A DNA stretch of 10,589 nucleotides, from positions 1 to 10,589 of the forward strand of contig JBKEDE010000012.1 in assembly GCA_047975265.1 (NCBI GenBank), written 5' to 3'. The notes below the pieces were generated by a model that searched no databases, was not told the origin of the DNA, and was given only the letters and a program-made list of their open reading frames with translations. Position 1 is the stretch's first letter; each line of letters opens with the position of its first letter. Position numbers and translations under genes: made by a program. This document shows positions 1-6,171 of the stretch, one piece after another. The stretch is from UJ101 sp047975265 (lineage in GTDB: Bacteria > Bacteroidota > Bacteroidia > Flavobacteriales > UJ101).

Positions 1-191
1 ACAACGGTCAAGTATAAGCGTAGTGCGGGATTTCGGAGCCGAAAACTTTCGGTTTAGAACGGACGGTAGCCAAAGCTACGCTTTGCGTTTTATCTTTCTT
101 TTTCCCGAAAATGTCAAAGCGTAGCTTTGGCGGAATGGAAGCCCGAAACTTTGATTTGGCACTTTCGCCCGCATTACGCTTATACAATGTT
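1..191. repeat. attC-like palindrome A, long class (left edge may be cut)
   Basis: The outer arms pair as GTATAAGCGTAGTGCGGG with CCCGCATTACGCTTATAC, inside terminal ACAAC and GTTGT. A central hairpin pairs GCCAAAGCTACGCTTTG with CAAAGCGTAGCTTTGGC, with one extrahelical A. AAC-to-GTT length is 189 bp, the same as sites F and J. The left flank that would show the R box of the previous block is missing. In gene orientation this is the 3' end of cassette 1. Confidence 0.8.
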
Positions 192-773
192 GTGTGTAGT
201 ACTTTTTTGTTCATTTTCAAATTCTAAATCAATGTTTAATCTATCCCATACTTTTTCAACCCAATCTTTGTCCGTTCCACGACTTGAATAATGTTTTAGG
301 TAATAGACTTTATTTTCTGGAAAATATCTTTCGTAATATTCATCGTATAAATTTCTCGCTGTATCTCCGAAAATTATAAATTTCGTTTTGTCATTCACTC
401 CAACAAACTTAACTTCTTCAACAAAACTCTTTACCTGTTCCGATATGTCCAAATAACCTTGCTTTACTGCTTTTTCAATCTCGGCTGAAGATTTTTCACT
501 TTTTTTAATCAAGTCAGTCATATAAGCACCGAGAACATTTGTGTTGTTAAAAGCAGTTTTTATTTTTCTGTCGTGTTTGCCTCCTCTAAAATTCCCCCAA
601 ATTCCAACTGGTTGCGAAATATTAAGACCTATAATTATCCAATTCGTGTGTAGTTTGTCTATATTATTTTCAATTATTTCTGTGTCAGATTCATTGTTTT
701 CATTCCAAATAGCCCAAGTTGAAAACCTTCCATAATTTTTTTTAATTTCTTCTAACTTGCTTTTAGTTATCAT
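180..773 (-). CDS. Hypothetical protein, possibly uracil-DNA-glycosylase fold
   Basis: This 197-residue soluble protein has no signal peptide or membrane segment. Residues 45-53 (WIIIGLNIS) form a hydrophobic strand followed by a small polar loop. Residues 82-90 (GAYMTDLIK), 131-139 (KFIIFGDTA) and 157-163 (YYLKHYS) follow in the order and spacing I associate with single-domain uracil-DNA-glycosylase-superfamily proteins, including a late His-x-Ser. This is a remembered pattern, not a search result; the catalytic residues are not certain. The ATG overlaps the stop of the upstream gene by 11 nt, so the two are translationally coupled and probably work together. The last four residues (HNIV) and the stop are encoded inside palindrome A. 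It has no promoter of its own. A base-excision or nucleic-acid-processing role is only an inference. Confidence 0.7.
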   Translation of the reverse strand: MITKSKLEEIKKNYGRFSTWAIWNENNESDTEIIENNIDKLHTNWIIIGLNISQPVGIWGNFRGGKHDRKIKTAFNNTNVLGAYMTDLIKKSEKSSAEIEKAVKQGYLDISEQVKSFVEEVKFVGVNDKTKFIIFGDTARNLYDEYYERYFPENKVYYLKHYSSRGTDKDWVEKVWDRLNIDLEFENEQKSTTHNIV

Positions 774-1149
774 AATCTTCTAAAATATTTTTGTCAAGTG
801 TAGATTCATCAATTTTTAATAACTTAAACCATCTTTCCTTGTTCCAAGAAATGTCGTCTTTATATGCTTTTAAAAATTCTACTATTACAGGTTGAAAATC
901 CAAATTACAATAGACAGGATAGAAACTCATCACATTATTATATTCCTTTATCATTGTAAGCATTGCTTCGGGAAAAGACATTGAAATATGGTTTGATTTT
1001 TTGTCAGTACCGTTTAAACCCAAATCTTCATAACTCATTTCTTGGGTGTGATGATAATACCAATCATTCCCTTTTTCATCATAAAACTTGAAGATAGTTA
1101 CCGAACCGCCTTCAACTCCTAATTCTATTATTTTCTCTTGATTTTTCAT
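763..1149 (-). CDS. Hypothetical protein, 128 aa, first gene of cassette 1
   Basis: I do not recognise this family. The protein starts MKNQEKIIEL and has an N-terminal strand-rich part with GVEGGSVTIF (residues 12-21), then a patch YYHHTQEMSYEDL, then helical stretches around SFPEAMLTMIKEY and the acidic C-terminus. No signal peptide or membrane segment is seen. The frame stays open for seven codons upstream to a TTG that belongs to the cassette boundary (GTTGTGTG), but the ATG at 1149 is the better start: it leaves a 20-nt leader and avoids using recombination-site sequence as coding DNA. The stop overlaps the downstream ATG (ATGATAACTAA). A compact two-gene cassette of this kind could be an effector and partner pair, but nothing in the sequence proves it. 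Confidence 0.75.
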   Translation of the reverse strand: MKNQEKIIELGVEGGSVTIFKFYDEKGNDWYYHHTQEMSYEDLGLNGTDKKSNHISMSFPEAMLTMIKEYNNVMSFYPVYCNLDFQPVIVEFLKAYKDDISWNKERWFKLLKIDESTLDKNILEDYDN

Positions 1150-1168
1150 TTTTGGTCGTATTACACAC

Positions 1169-1293
1169 AACGGCTCTGGCTATGAAATCGTTGCGGAAAA
1201 ATCCAAAGGATTCTTTCCGCGTAGCCCAAAGATAGCAAAAAGTAGCGGAATTTCATAACTGAAATTCCGTAGCAATGTTTTATAGCCATTGTT
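1169..1293. repeat. attC-like palindrome B, short class
   Basis: AAC at 1169 and GTT at 1291 bound a 125-bp site. The arms GGCTATGAAA and the tail TTTTATAGCC pair. An inner hairpin pairs GCGGAAAAATCC with GGATTCTTTCCGC around loop AAA, with one unpaired C. A second inner repeat is GCGGAATTTCA with TGAAATTCCG. The adjoining R halves are ACACAAC and GTTGTGT. It forms the 3' end of cassette 2. Confidence 0.8.
1227..1234 (-). promoter_or_regulatory. Possible -7 element inside palindrome B
   Basis: The minus strand reads TATCTTTG, an exact TANNTTTG. It points to the gene starting at 1149. No TTTG is found 19-21 nt upstream, so this is a weak candidate that may be chance in AT-rich DNA. Sites D and H carry the related TATCTTAG and TATCTTCG. 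Confidence 0.2.
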
Positions 1294-1301
1294 GTGTTCA
1301 G

Positions 1302-2411
1302 TTATTTTCTCTGTAATTTAAAGTCATTAATAATCGTTTTTACTTTCTCATCAGTATCTTCTGGAATATTTTCAAAATTAAATTCGCTTGAAATTATGTG
1401 TTTTTCTATCACGTTACCATTTTCAATCCTCATAATGATAAATTCTTCTACTTTAAAATTCTTTAGCTCTGGTATTAATTCATCAGCAACTTCTTCTCCG
1501 AAAGATGCCAAATAAATTCCATTTGTCCAATCAGCCAAAATTTTGGAATTATCTGATTTACTTGGAAAAACATCAGATATTTTTAATTGTAACCTTTCAG
1601 GTCCATCAAAGTTAAGTCCTTGGTTTAAGTGAATATCAGTTAGATATATCTTATCGTCAATTACTTTCCAAGTGCCATTCGGTGCCCCATTTAGCTCAAA
1701 GTTTTCCCAGTTATAAGGCCAATCGAAGTGACTATTCTCATATTTTTCAAGTAAAACGCTATAATCATTTTTACCTTTTAAATATCCAACTTTATTGTCT
1801 ATTTCTATATTTTCATTGTCGTGTAATCTAAAATAATAACTTATGTAAGATTGATTTAAATATAGAATAGAATACTTACTCATTAGGTTTGTATCTGTAG
1901 TATCATTTTGAGTTAAATTCTCAATTCTTTTGAAATCTTTTTCTGTTATTTTCTCACTTTTTTGAACTACACCGTTTTTTACATATATGTATATTGAGTA
2001 TTCCGTTTTCCAATAATTTTTCTTTTTTCTTTTTTGGCAAACTAAGACACCGCTGAACCAATCTGCAAAAACTTTACTTTCATCTGAAAGAGAATTGTCT
2101 ATTGATCTTACATTAAACTTAGCAGGTTTATAATCATCGCCTTCAATTACTATGTTAGTAATAAAGAATTTATCATCTATAATTTTCCAAGTTGCTATGT
2201 GACCTCTATAATTTGCTGTGTGCAACATTCTAAAGGGATAATTTAAATTATTCTGTTGATAATAAGTTTCTAAAGGTGATGGATGTCCCCAACCAATATT
2301 AACTGTCAATTTTTCATTATCATAAAATAATATATCTGGCTGTTGTTCAGTTGCCTTTGCAATATTTAAATTAGTTAAGCTAATCAGAAATATTATTAGA
2401 TTTTTTTTCAT
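1302..2411 (-). CDS. Secreted protein with an internal duplication, function unknown
   Basis: The 369-residue product begins with a typical signal peptide: MKK, a hydrophobic core LIIFLISLTNLNI and a likely cut after AKA (residue 20). The mature protein contains two related halves. TWKIIDDKFFITNI (74-87) matches TWKVIDDKIYLTDI (247-260). ADWFSG (116-121) matches ADWTNG (293-298). A strand pair ending KNGVVQKSEKI (145-155) matches ENGNVIEKHII (330-340). Each unit is about 130 residues. The open frame extends to a GTG at 2432 inside the cassette boundary, but the ATG at 2411 is chosen because the signal peptide begins exactly there. The stop is 8 nt inside the left cassette boundary. It has no visible promoter. 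Export to the periplasm or cell surface is well supported; the binding partner or activity is unknown. Confidence 0.85.
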   Translation of the reverse strand: MKKNLIIFLISLTNLNIAKATEQQPDILFYDNEKLTVNIGWGHPSPLETYYQQNNLNYPFRMLHTANYRGHIATWKIIDDKFFITNIVIEGDDYKPAKFNVRSIDNSLSDESKVFADWFSGVLVCQKRKKKNYWKTEYSIYIYVKNGVVQKSEKITEKDFKRIENLTQNDTTDTNLMSKYSILYLNQSYISYYFRLHDNENIEIDNKVGYLKGKNDYSVLLEKYENSHFDWPYNWENFELNGAPNGTWKVIDDKIYLTDIHLNQGLNFDGPERLQLKISDVFPSKSDNSKILADWTNGIYLASFGEEVADELIPELKNFKVEEFIIMRIENGNVIEKHIISSEFNFENIPEDTDEKVKTIINDFKLQRK

Positions 2412-2434
2412 CGATGTTTTTTTTAATTGCACAC

Positions 2435-2558
2435 AACGTGTTTGTATAAGAATAGTGCGGTTTTCTGTCCGAGGATTTTCCGTAGGAAAATCAGAGTGAC
2501 CAAATGCGCACTAACTTTTGATTAAGCACTAAACTAAGCATTATTTTTATACGGTGTT
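2435..2558. repeat. attC-like palindrome C, short class
   Basis: AAC 2435-2437 to GTT 2556-2558 spans 124 bp. The outer arms are GTATAAGAATAGTGC and GCATTATTTTTATAC. The inner hairpin GATTTTCC-GTA-GGAAAATC is a perfect 8-bp stem. The two flanks differ (ACACAAC on the left, GTTGGCA on the right), so the R halves do not pair in this integrated state; they match those of the neighbouring blocks instead. Confidence 0.8.
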
Positions 2559-3124
2559 GGCAACTGTAATTTTTTATTAATTATTAATTCCGTTTGGTTC
2601 TCCAATTCCGCTACTTTTAAAGTCAGTTTTGTTTTCTCATATTCATTATCAATAGCAATAAATTCCAAGTTTTTATTTTCTTGATATTTCCTTTCATTAA
2701 TTACGTTTTGGTCAAATATTATTCTGAAAGGTTCTTGTAACGAACTGTAAGATAGTCCATAATCTTTTGGTGTTGGTTCTTCGTATGGAAAGAAAAAGAT
2801 TGAGTCAGAAGTAATCGCCAAATGAGTTTTATTAAAGTCAAATCCGATTCGTTCAGTTCCGTAATTTTTAAATAATTTCCAAAAAGTTGGATTTTCTCCG
2901 TTAATATCACAGTCCAATTCAAAGTAGAAACTGGCGATGTTTTTTTCAATCAGATTGTATTTTTTTCTCCATTCTCTTTGAAATTTATAATTGAATAATC
3001 CTGAAAGAGGTAATTCCAGAAAAGACATTATTTTTCCAAAAAATCCATTTGAGTTTTTTCGGTTTTTAAATTCCAATTTTAGGAATTCCAAAAAACTAAT
3101 ATTTTGGAAATGGTAGTTTTTCAT
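2534..3124 (-). CDS. Hypothetical protein, 196 aa, cassette 3
   Basis: I do not recognise this family. The N-terminal third is basic and aromatic (MKNYHFQNISFLEFLKLEF, later LPLSGLFNYKFQREWRKKY), with a weakly hydrophobic stretch but no clear signal peptide or membrane helix. The middle is strand-rich (IASFYFELDCDING, HLAITSDSIFFFPYEE). The C-terminal part alternates charged and hydrophobic residues as in a beta-sandwich or barrel edge. An in-frame TTG at 3136 overlaps the cassette end, so the ATG at 3124 is taken as the start, giving a 12-nt leader. The last nine residues (LPTPYKNNA) and the stop are encoded within palindrome C. It is a single-gene cassette without a promoter. Confidence 0.78.
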   Translation of the reverse strand: MKNYHFQNISFLEFLKLEFKNRKNSNGFFGKIMSFLELPLSGLFNYKFQREWRKKYNLIEKNIASFYFELDCDINGENPTFWKLFKNYGTERIGFDFNKTHLAITSDSIFFFPYEEPTPKDYGLSYSSLQEPFRIIFDQNVINERKYQENKNLEFIAIDNEYEKTKLTLKVAELENQTELIINKKLQLPTPYKNNA

Positions 3125-3134
3125 TATTGTTGCC

Positions 3135-3260
3135 AACGGTTTAGTATAACTGTCAGTTACGGCTAAGATAGCGAAAATATTCGGTTAAGAACCGACCTTA
3201 GCAATTACCGAGTGGATTCGGACGAAGTCGAATCCGCCGTAATTGCGGTTATACATTGTT
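3135..3260. repeat. attC-like palindrome D, short class
   Basis: The site is 126 bp from AAC to GTT, with flanks TGCCAAC and GTTGGCA. The arms are GTATAACTG...GTTACGG and CCGTAATTGCGGTTATAC. The tip hairpin pairs GGATTCGGAC with GTCGAATCC around GAA, leaving one unpaired G. The sequence is close to site E along its whole length. Confidence 0.82.
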
Positions 3261-3270
3261 GGCAATAGGC

Positions 3271-3588
3271 TTATTTTGTTTCGTTTAATTTTTCAGGGTC
3301 TTGTCTTGTGTCAAAAACGTTTGCAATTTCAATACGTCCAAACTCATAATTAATCCAATAAATGATTTTGTAATTCTTAAAAATCAAATATCGAAATTCT
3401 TGTTCTTTATGTTTGAGGGTGAGTTCAACCGCTCCTTTTTTTGGTTGCTTTTCTAAACCGATTGTTCTATCAACAATTCCATTAATTAACTTTTGAGCAA
3501 TTTTTTCGCTTGCTTTTATCGAATAGTAGCTGTAAATGTCCTCAAGTTTGTTTTCTGCAAGTTCTAACCAATAAACCTCTAATTCCAT
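3271..3588 (-). CDS. Type II toxin, RelE/ParE family
   Basis: This 105-residue protein has the RelE/ParE toxin plan: N-terminal strand EVYWLELAENKLEDIYSYY leading into two helices, then QPKKGAVEL, FRYLIF (65-70), YKIIYWI (73-79) and the C-terminal strand with VFDTRQDP (91-98). The DTRQDP ending is common in ParE-like toxins of Bacteroidota. ParE toxins poison gyrase and RelE toxins cut ribosome-bound mRNA; the sequence does not decide between these, although the lack of the basic catalytic set of RelE favours ParE-like action. The gene overlaps the upstream antitoxin by 10 nt, so translation is coupled. Length is normal for the family, and the toxin looks intact. Confidence 0.88.
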   Translation of the reverse strand: MELEVYWLELAENKLEDIYSYYSIKASEKIAQKLINGIVDRTIGLEKQPKKGAVELTLKHKEQEFRYLIFKNYKIIYWINYEFGRIEIANVFDTRQDPEKLNETK

Positions 3589-3821
3589 TTTTGGATTTTA
3601 GCCTTTAAGTCGCTTGCTTTTATCATTCTTCCGTTTTTAGAGTCTTCCATCGCCTGGTCAATTTCAGCGTTATATTGCTCCATTGACATTGGCTTGAAGT
3701 TTTTTTCGATTAGTTCGGCTTTTCTTTTACGCATTAGATTTTCAAGTCCACTAACGATTTCCTCGCTTTGTAGTCTTAAAAATTCTTGAACGAATGATAT
3801 TTTTCTTGCTTCTAAATCCAT
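3579..3821 (-). CDS. Antitoxin of the ParE-like module
   Basis: The 80-residue, highly charged, helix-rich protein is placed directly upstream of and overlapping the toxin gene, the usual antitoxin-first order. The N-terminal half (KISFVQEFLRLQSEEIVSGLENLMRKRK, residues 7-34) is predicted helical. The C-terminal half has MSMEQYNAEIDQAMEDSKNG and a basic end KASDLKAKIQKW typical of small Bacteroidota antitoxins that wrap around a ParE/RelE partner. No ribbon-helix-helix or HTH domain is clear, so it may bind DNA weakly or not at all. The ATG at 3821 follows a consensus -7 element closely. It presumably neutralises the product of the following gene. Confidence 0.82.
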   Translation of the reverse strand: MDLEARKISFVQEFLRLQSEEIVSGLENLMRKRKAELIEKNFKPMSMEQYNAEIDQAMEDSKNGRMIKASDLKAKIQKWN

Positions 3822-3838
3822 TGTTAATTATCTTTTTT

Positions 3839-3846
3839 CAAAGATA
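3839..3846 (-). promoter_or_regulatory. Promoter -7 element of the ParE-like module
   Basis: The minus strand reads TATCTTTG, an exact TANNTTTG, ending 17 nt before the antitoxin ATG. Transcription would start close to the ATG, giving a very short leader. A good -33 TTTG is not seen at the usual distance. The 90-nt stretch between the cassette end and the gene is long for this array and gives room for a promoter. Confidence 0.5.
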
Positions 3847-3908
3847 CAAAATTATCAATTCAAGTTTTCATTTTTCTTAAAAGTGTTCGGTTTTTTCAGC
3901 TTGTTGCC

Positions 3909-4034
3909 AACGGTGAAGTATAACCGTCAGTTACGGGCTAATATACGAAAATATTCGGTTTGGAACTGACCATAGCAATTACGAAGTGGATTCGGACGAA
4001 GTCGAATCCGCCGTAATTGCGGTTATACATTGTT
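3909..4034. repeat. attC-like palindrome E, short class
   Basis: The site spans 126 bp. Arms GTATAACCGTCAGTTACGG and CCGTAATTGCGGTTATAC pair. The tip hairpin GGATTCGGAC-GAA-GTCGAATCC is identical to that of site D. Left flank TGCCAAC belongs to cassette 4 and right flank GTTAGCT to cassette 5, so the two R halves do not match here. Confidence 0.82.
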
Positions 4035-4614
4035 AGCTGTAGTAATTTTTTCTGTTTTCAATAGTATTCCAGTCATAATTATAATCAAACCACGCATCAC
4101 TAAATATGTCTTTGTACTTAATTTCTCCGTTTGATTTTATACAAAAGATGTATTGGTCATTTTCATTGACTTTAAAAACCAAGATGTAAAAGTTATAAGG
4201 TTCCGAAATCAAATCTCCTGCTTTTCTTCCGTCATTATAAACTTTTTCAAGCCCTCCATTACTTAACTTTTTATCAAAAACTAATTCGATAGACTTCAGT
4301 TCTTTTGCTTTATCGCTAATTTCATTAATTGCTAAAGCAGTTGCTGCATTTTTATCTAAAAAGACATTTATTTTATTTTTCTTTTTTAAAACATTTTTAA
4401 TTCTATTTCCAATTTTAATCCAAGCGTCTATATTTTCTTCGATTTTTTTTCCACTCAAAAATATCGTTCCTGCTATTCCTCCAATAGTCAGTAGAGTAAA
4501 CCACCAGTCAGCTCCACTTCCTATATCAGCTTCTTGTGTTTCTATTTCACAATCCTTGAATTCCTCTATTAGGTCAAGATTATCATCTATGTCAGATTGG
4601 ATTAGTATTTTCAT
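4033..4614 (-). CDS. Hypothetical protein with one transmembrane segment
   Basis: The 193-residue protein has a short acidic N-terminal domain (residues 1-30). A single hydrophobic segment at about 37-54 (WWFTLLTIGGIAGTIFLS), preceded by GSGAD, is followed by a basic helical stretch (residues 66-80) and then a soluble alpha/beta domain of about 110 residues. No cleavage site follows, so it is probably anchored in the inner membrane. The C-terminal domain has FYILVFKVNENDQYIFCIKSNGEI, a strand pair. I cannot assign a family. It begins 7 nt after the stop of the upstream 81-residue gene, and both sit in one cassette, so they are likely partners. Its TAA stop is part of the cassette-end sequence GCTAAC at 4032-4037, so the gene ends exactly at the predicted crossover triplet. 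Confidence 0.78.
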   Translation of the reverse strand: MKILIQSDIDDNLDLIEEFKDCEIETQEADIGSGADWWFTLLTIGGIAGTIFLSGKKIEENIDAWIKIGNRIKNVLKKKNKINVFLDKNAATALAINEISDKAKELKSIELVFDKKLSNGGLEKVYNDGRKAGDLISEPYNFYILVFKVNENDQYIFCIKSNGEIKYKDIFSDAWFDYNYDWNTIENRKNYYS

Positions 4615-4621
4615 ATCCTAT

Positions 4622-4867
4622 TTAAAGTGTTATACCTCTTTTTTTTGAGTATAGTTTTAGAGCTTCACAGGTTTCATAATCTTCTTTTTCAATTGCTATT
4701 TTGTTTATTCTTTTTAAAATATCAATTGAAGGTTCGTTTTTCATATTGGTCAAAAATTCAACGCGTCTTTCTTTATCATTTATATTTCTCAAAAGTGCTG
4801 ATATTCCTTCAGCTAATTTATCTTGAGTTAGGTTGAAAAGTTTGTCCATTTCTTCTTGTAGGCTCAT
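4622..4867 (-). CDS. Small helical protein with a UVR-motif-like C-terminus
   Basis: The 81-residue protein is almost entirely charged helix (MSLQEEMDKLFNLTQDKLAEG...). Residues 56-78 (IAIEKEDYETCEALKLYSKK) look like the antiparallel helical-hairpin UVR motif of UvrB/UvrC-type and Clp-associated proteins, where a conserved Tyr/Glu/Ala pattern mediates protein contact. The assignment rests on this pattern only. It is the first gene of cassette 5, with a 30-nt leader and no recognisable promoter, and it is followed after 7 nt by the membrane-anchored protein at 4033-4614. It could be an adaptor or immunity-type partner of that protein, but this is a guess from position. Confidence 0.72.
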   Translation of the reverse strand: MSLQEEMDKLFNLTQDKLAEGISALLRNINDKERRVEFLTNMKNEPSIDILKRINKIAIEKEDYETCEALKLYSKKRGITL

Positions 4868-4895
4868 TTCTTGTTGGTTTAGTCTTATTACAGCT

Positions 4896-5084
4896 AACGG
4901 TCTCGGCTATGAGTAGTGCGGGTTTCCAAAGCCGAAAACTTTCAGTTTGGAACGAACGGTAGCCAAAGCTACGCTTTGCGTTTTACCTTTGTTTTTTCCG
5001 AAAACGTCAAAGCGTAGCTTTGGCGGAATGGAAGCCCGAAACTTCGATTTGGCGTTTAAACCCGCATTACTTATAGCCATTGTT
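4896..5084. repeat. attC-like palindrome F, long class
   Basis: The site is 189 bp. Outer arms GGCTATGAGTAGTGCGGG and CCCGCATTACTTATAGCC pair. The central hairpin pairs GCCAAAGCTACGCTTTG and CAAAGCGTAGCTTTGGC, with one extrahelical A beyond it. It is nearly identical to sites A and J in the interior. The flanks are AGCTAAC and GTTGTAG. It forms the 3' end of cassette 6. Confidence 0.85.
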
Positions 5085-5396
5085 GTAGCCAGTTTTTATT
5101 TTAATTTCATCCATTATATCTATGGGTATAACTATTGCTATTTCCCATGTTTCATCATCATGACCTATTAATAATGATATACTTTTATTTTCATTAATGC
5201 ACCAAAAAACATTTGAATCTAAACAACTGCCTGCTCTTATTGACTTTCGTTCATCCCATTTGGCTTTTTGAATGTTTTCAATTAAATCAATAGATTCAGC
5301 CTTTGTCATTCGTAAATTCAATTCCAATTGCTCATTTGAAATCTTTAGCTGTATTTCTGAATTAAATTTATGTATCGAACAGCTATATTCTGGCAT
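5067..5396 (-). CDS. Hypothetical protein, 109 aa, third gene of the ParDE cassette
   Basis: This is an unrecognised small soluble protein. It has strand-like stretches (SEIQLKISNEQLELNLRM, residues 13-30), a helix (KAESIDLIENIQKAKW), and two strands near the end (SISLLIGHDDETWEIAIVIPI), a compact alpha/beta fold. Three Cys are scattered (residues 6, 58 and 66). It starts 16 nt after the ParE stop, so it is probably co-transcribed from the ParDE promoter. The last six residues (YNNGYK) and the TAA are encoded inside palindrome F. It may be an unrelated passenger fused into the toxin-antitoxin cassette, or a third component of it; nothing in the sequence decides. Confidence 0.7.
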   Translation of the reverse strand: MPEYSCSIHKFNSEIQLKISNEQLELNLRMTKAESIDLIENIQKAKWDERKSIRAGSCLDSNVFWCINENKSISLLIGHDDETWEIAIVIPIDIMDEIKIKTGYNNGYK

Positions 5397-5412
5397 TGCG
5401 GTGTATTGATTT

Positions 5413-5712
5413 TTATTCGTTTATTCTGTTTTTCAAATCTATTCGTTCGTGCAAAATTCTCGTGATTTCAATCGGTTCGTTAATAGATTTTCGATAAAAT
5501 ATGATGTGTCGATTTGCTTTAACTCCGAACAGTTCTTTTTTTATTCCATTGTAATTTTTTCCCGTATTTGGGTCGTCTGCAATATCTTGACAATTTTTGA
5601 GTAACATTTCATAATATTTGTCTGCTTGTTTTTCAGACCATTTTTCAATTGTGTATTCCCAAATTCCTGTCAAATCTTCAACGGCTTTGTTTGTTAGTTT
5701 ATATTCAGCCAT
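5413..5712 (-). CDS. parE: Type II toxin ParE
   Basis: The 99-residue protein is a textbook ParE-family toxin. It has the N-terminal strand AEYKLTNKAVEDL and helix GIWEYTIEKWSEKQADKYYEML, then the mid-protein DDPNTGKNY (46-54), RHIIFYR (68-74) and the final strand ITRILHERID (83-92). ParE toxins inhibit DNA gyrase. The length is usual and no frame damage is visible. It overlaps the ParD gene by 8 nt, in antitoxin-first order. Expression should follow the ParD promoter and operator near 5969-6000. As a self-contained module in a cassette array it would penalise loss of the cassette. Confidence 0.92.
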   Translation of the reverse strand: MAEYKLTNKAVEDLTGIWEYTIEKWSEKQADKYYEMLLKNCQDIADDPNTGKNYNGIKKELFGVKANRHIIFYRKSINEPIEITRILHERIDLKNRINE

Positions 5713-5953
5713 TTTTTTTGCGTCTTGCTTTTAATTCTTGAAGGTGTTTGTCTGGGTCAAAATCGTGGGCGATTCCACTATCTATTCCTTCTTGAATTGC
5801 ATTTCGCAACGCAATGACTTTGCTTTCTTCGTCTTCCAAAAGTCGAAGTCCGGCACGAATAACTTCGCTCACATTTTTATATCGTCCAGCCGAAACTTGT
5901 GTTTGAACAAATTGGTCAAAATAATTTCCGAGTGATATTGAGGTATTTTTCAT
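5705..5953 (-). CDS. parD: Antitoxin ParD (ribbon-helix-helix)
   Basis: The 82-residue protein begins MKNTSISLGNYFDQFV, the DNA-binding beta strand and first helix of a ribbon-helix-helix fold. SAGRYKNVSEVIRAGLRLLE (residues 21-40) is the canonical second half. The C-terminal FDPDKHLQELKARR is the toxin-binding tail seen in ParD proteins. The frame is open upstream to a TTG at 5980, but the ATG at 5953 is clearly right: the -7 promoter element lies at 5969-5976, so upstream codons would not be transcribed. It neutralises ParE and, with ParE, should repress its own promoter through the palindrome at 5975-5989. Confidence 0.92.
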   Translation of the reverse strand: MKNTSISLGNYFDQFVQTQVSAGRYKNVSEVIRAGLRLLEDEESKVIALRNAIQEGIDSGIAHDFDPDKHLQELKARRKKNG

Positions 5954-5968
5954 TTTCTTAAATTTATT

Positions 5969-6000
5969 CAAACTTACCAAAATTTGGTATAAAATCCAAA
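5969..6000 (-). promoter_or_regulatory. ParDE promoter (TTTG-N20-TAAGTTTG)
   Basis: On the minus strand a -33 TTTG (5997-6000) is followed after 20 nt by TAAGTTTG (5969-5976). Both elements and the spacing fit the Bacteroidota housekeeping promoter. The start of transcription would be about 10 nt before the ParD ATG at 5953. Confidence 0.75.
5975..5989. promoter_or_regulatory. Likely ParD operator palindrome
   Basis: TACCAAAATTTGGTA is a perfect 7+1+7 palindrome between the -33 and -7 elements and overlapping the latter by 2 nt. Its position is ideal for steric repression. Ribbon-helix-helix antitoxins autoregulate from such sites. Confidence 0.7.
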
Positions 6001-6036
6001 TTCAGTTTGATTTTCTCGGTTTCGGTTAAATTGGCT

Positions 6037-6159
6037 ACCGGTCCCGGCTATGAACAGTTGGGGATTTTATGCCCAAACTTTTCGGTTAAGCACCGACCTA
6101 TGTTAAATGTTTATACTTTCGTTTAATCACTTTCGCCCCAATTGTTTATAGCCATTGTT
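6037..6159. repeat. attC-like palindrome G, short class, with damaged end triplet
   Basis: Arms GGCTATGAACAGTTGGGG and CCCCAATTGTTTATAGCC pair along 18 positions with only a few G-T or mismatched pairs. The left end reads GGCTACCGGTCCC where other sites read ...ACAACGGTCTC, so the conserved AAC is ACC, best explained by loss of AA. The other end (GTTGGCA) is intact. The length is 123 bp. Confidence 0.78.
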
Positions 6160-6171
6160 GGCATTTCGTTA

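Noticed and set aside
8..220. Minus-strand frame of 70 codons
   Set aside because: It lies in palindrome A. A similar frame exists in palindrome J because the DNA is repeated; it reads through stem arms and has no independent coding support.
2412..2432. GTG or TTG starts at 2432, 1170, 3136 and 5980
   Set aside because: The first three lie in the cassette-end motif and the fourth lies upstream of the promoter's start point; ATG codons a few positions downstream fit signal peptide or family starts better.
4947..5171. Plus-strand frame across palindrome F
   Set aside because: It is opposite to all genes, covers the repeat and the end of a better gene.
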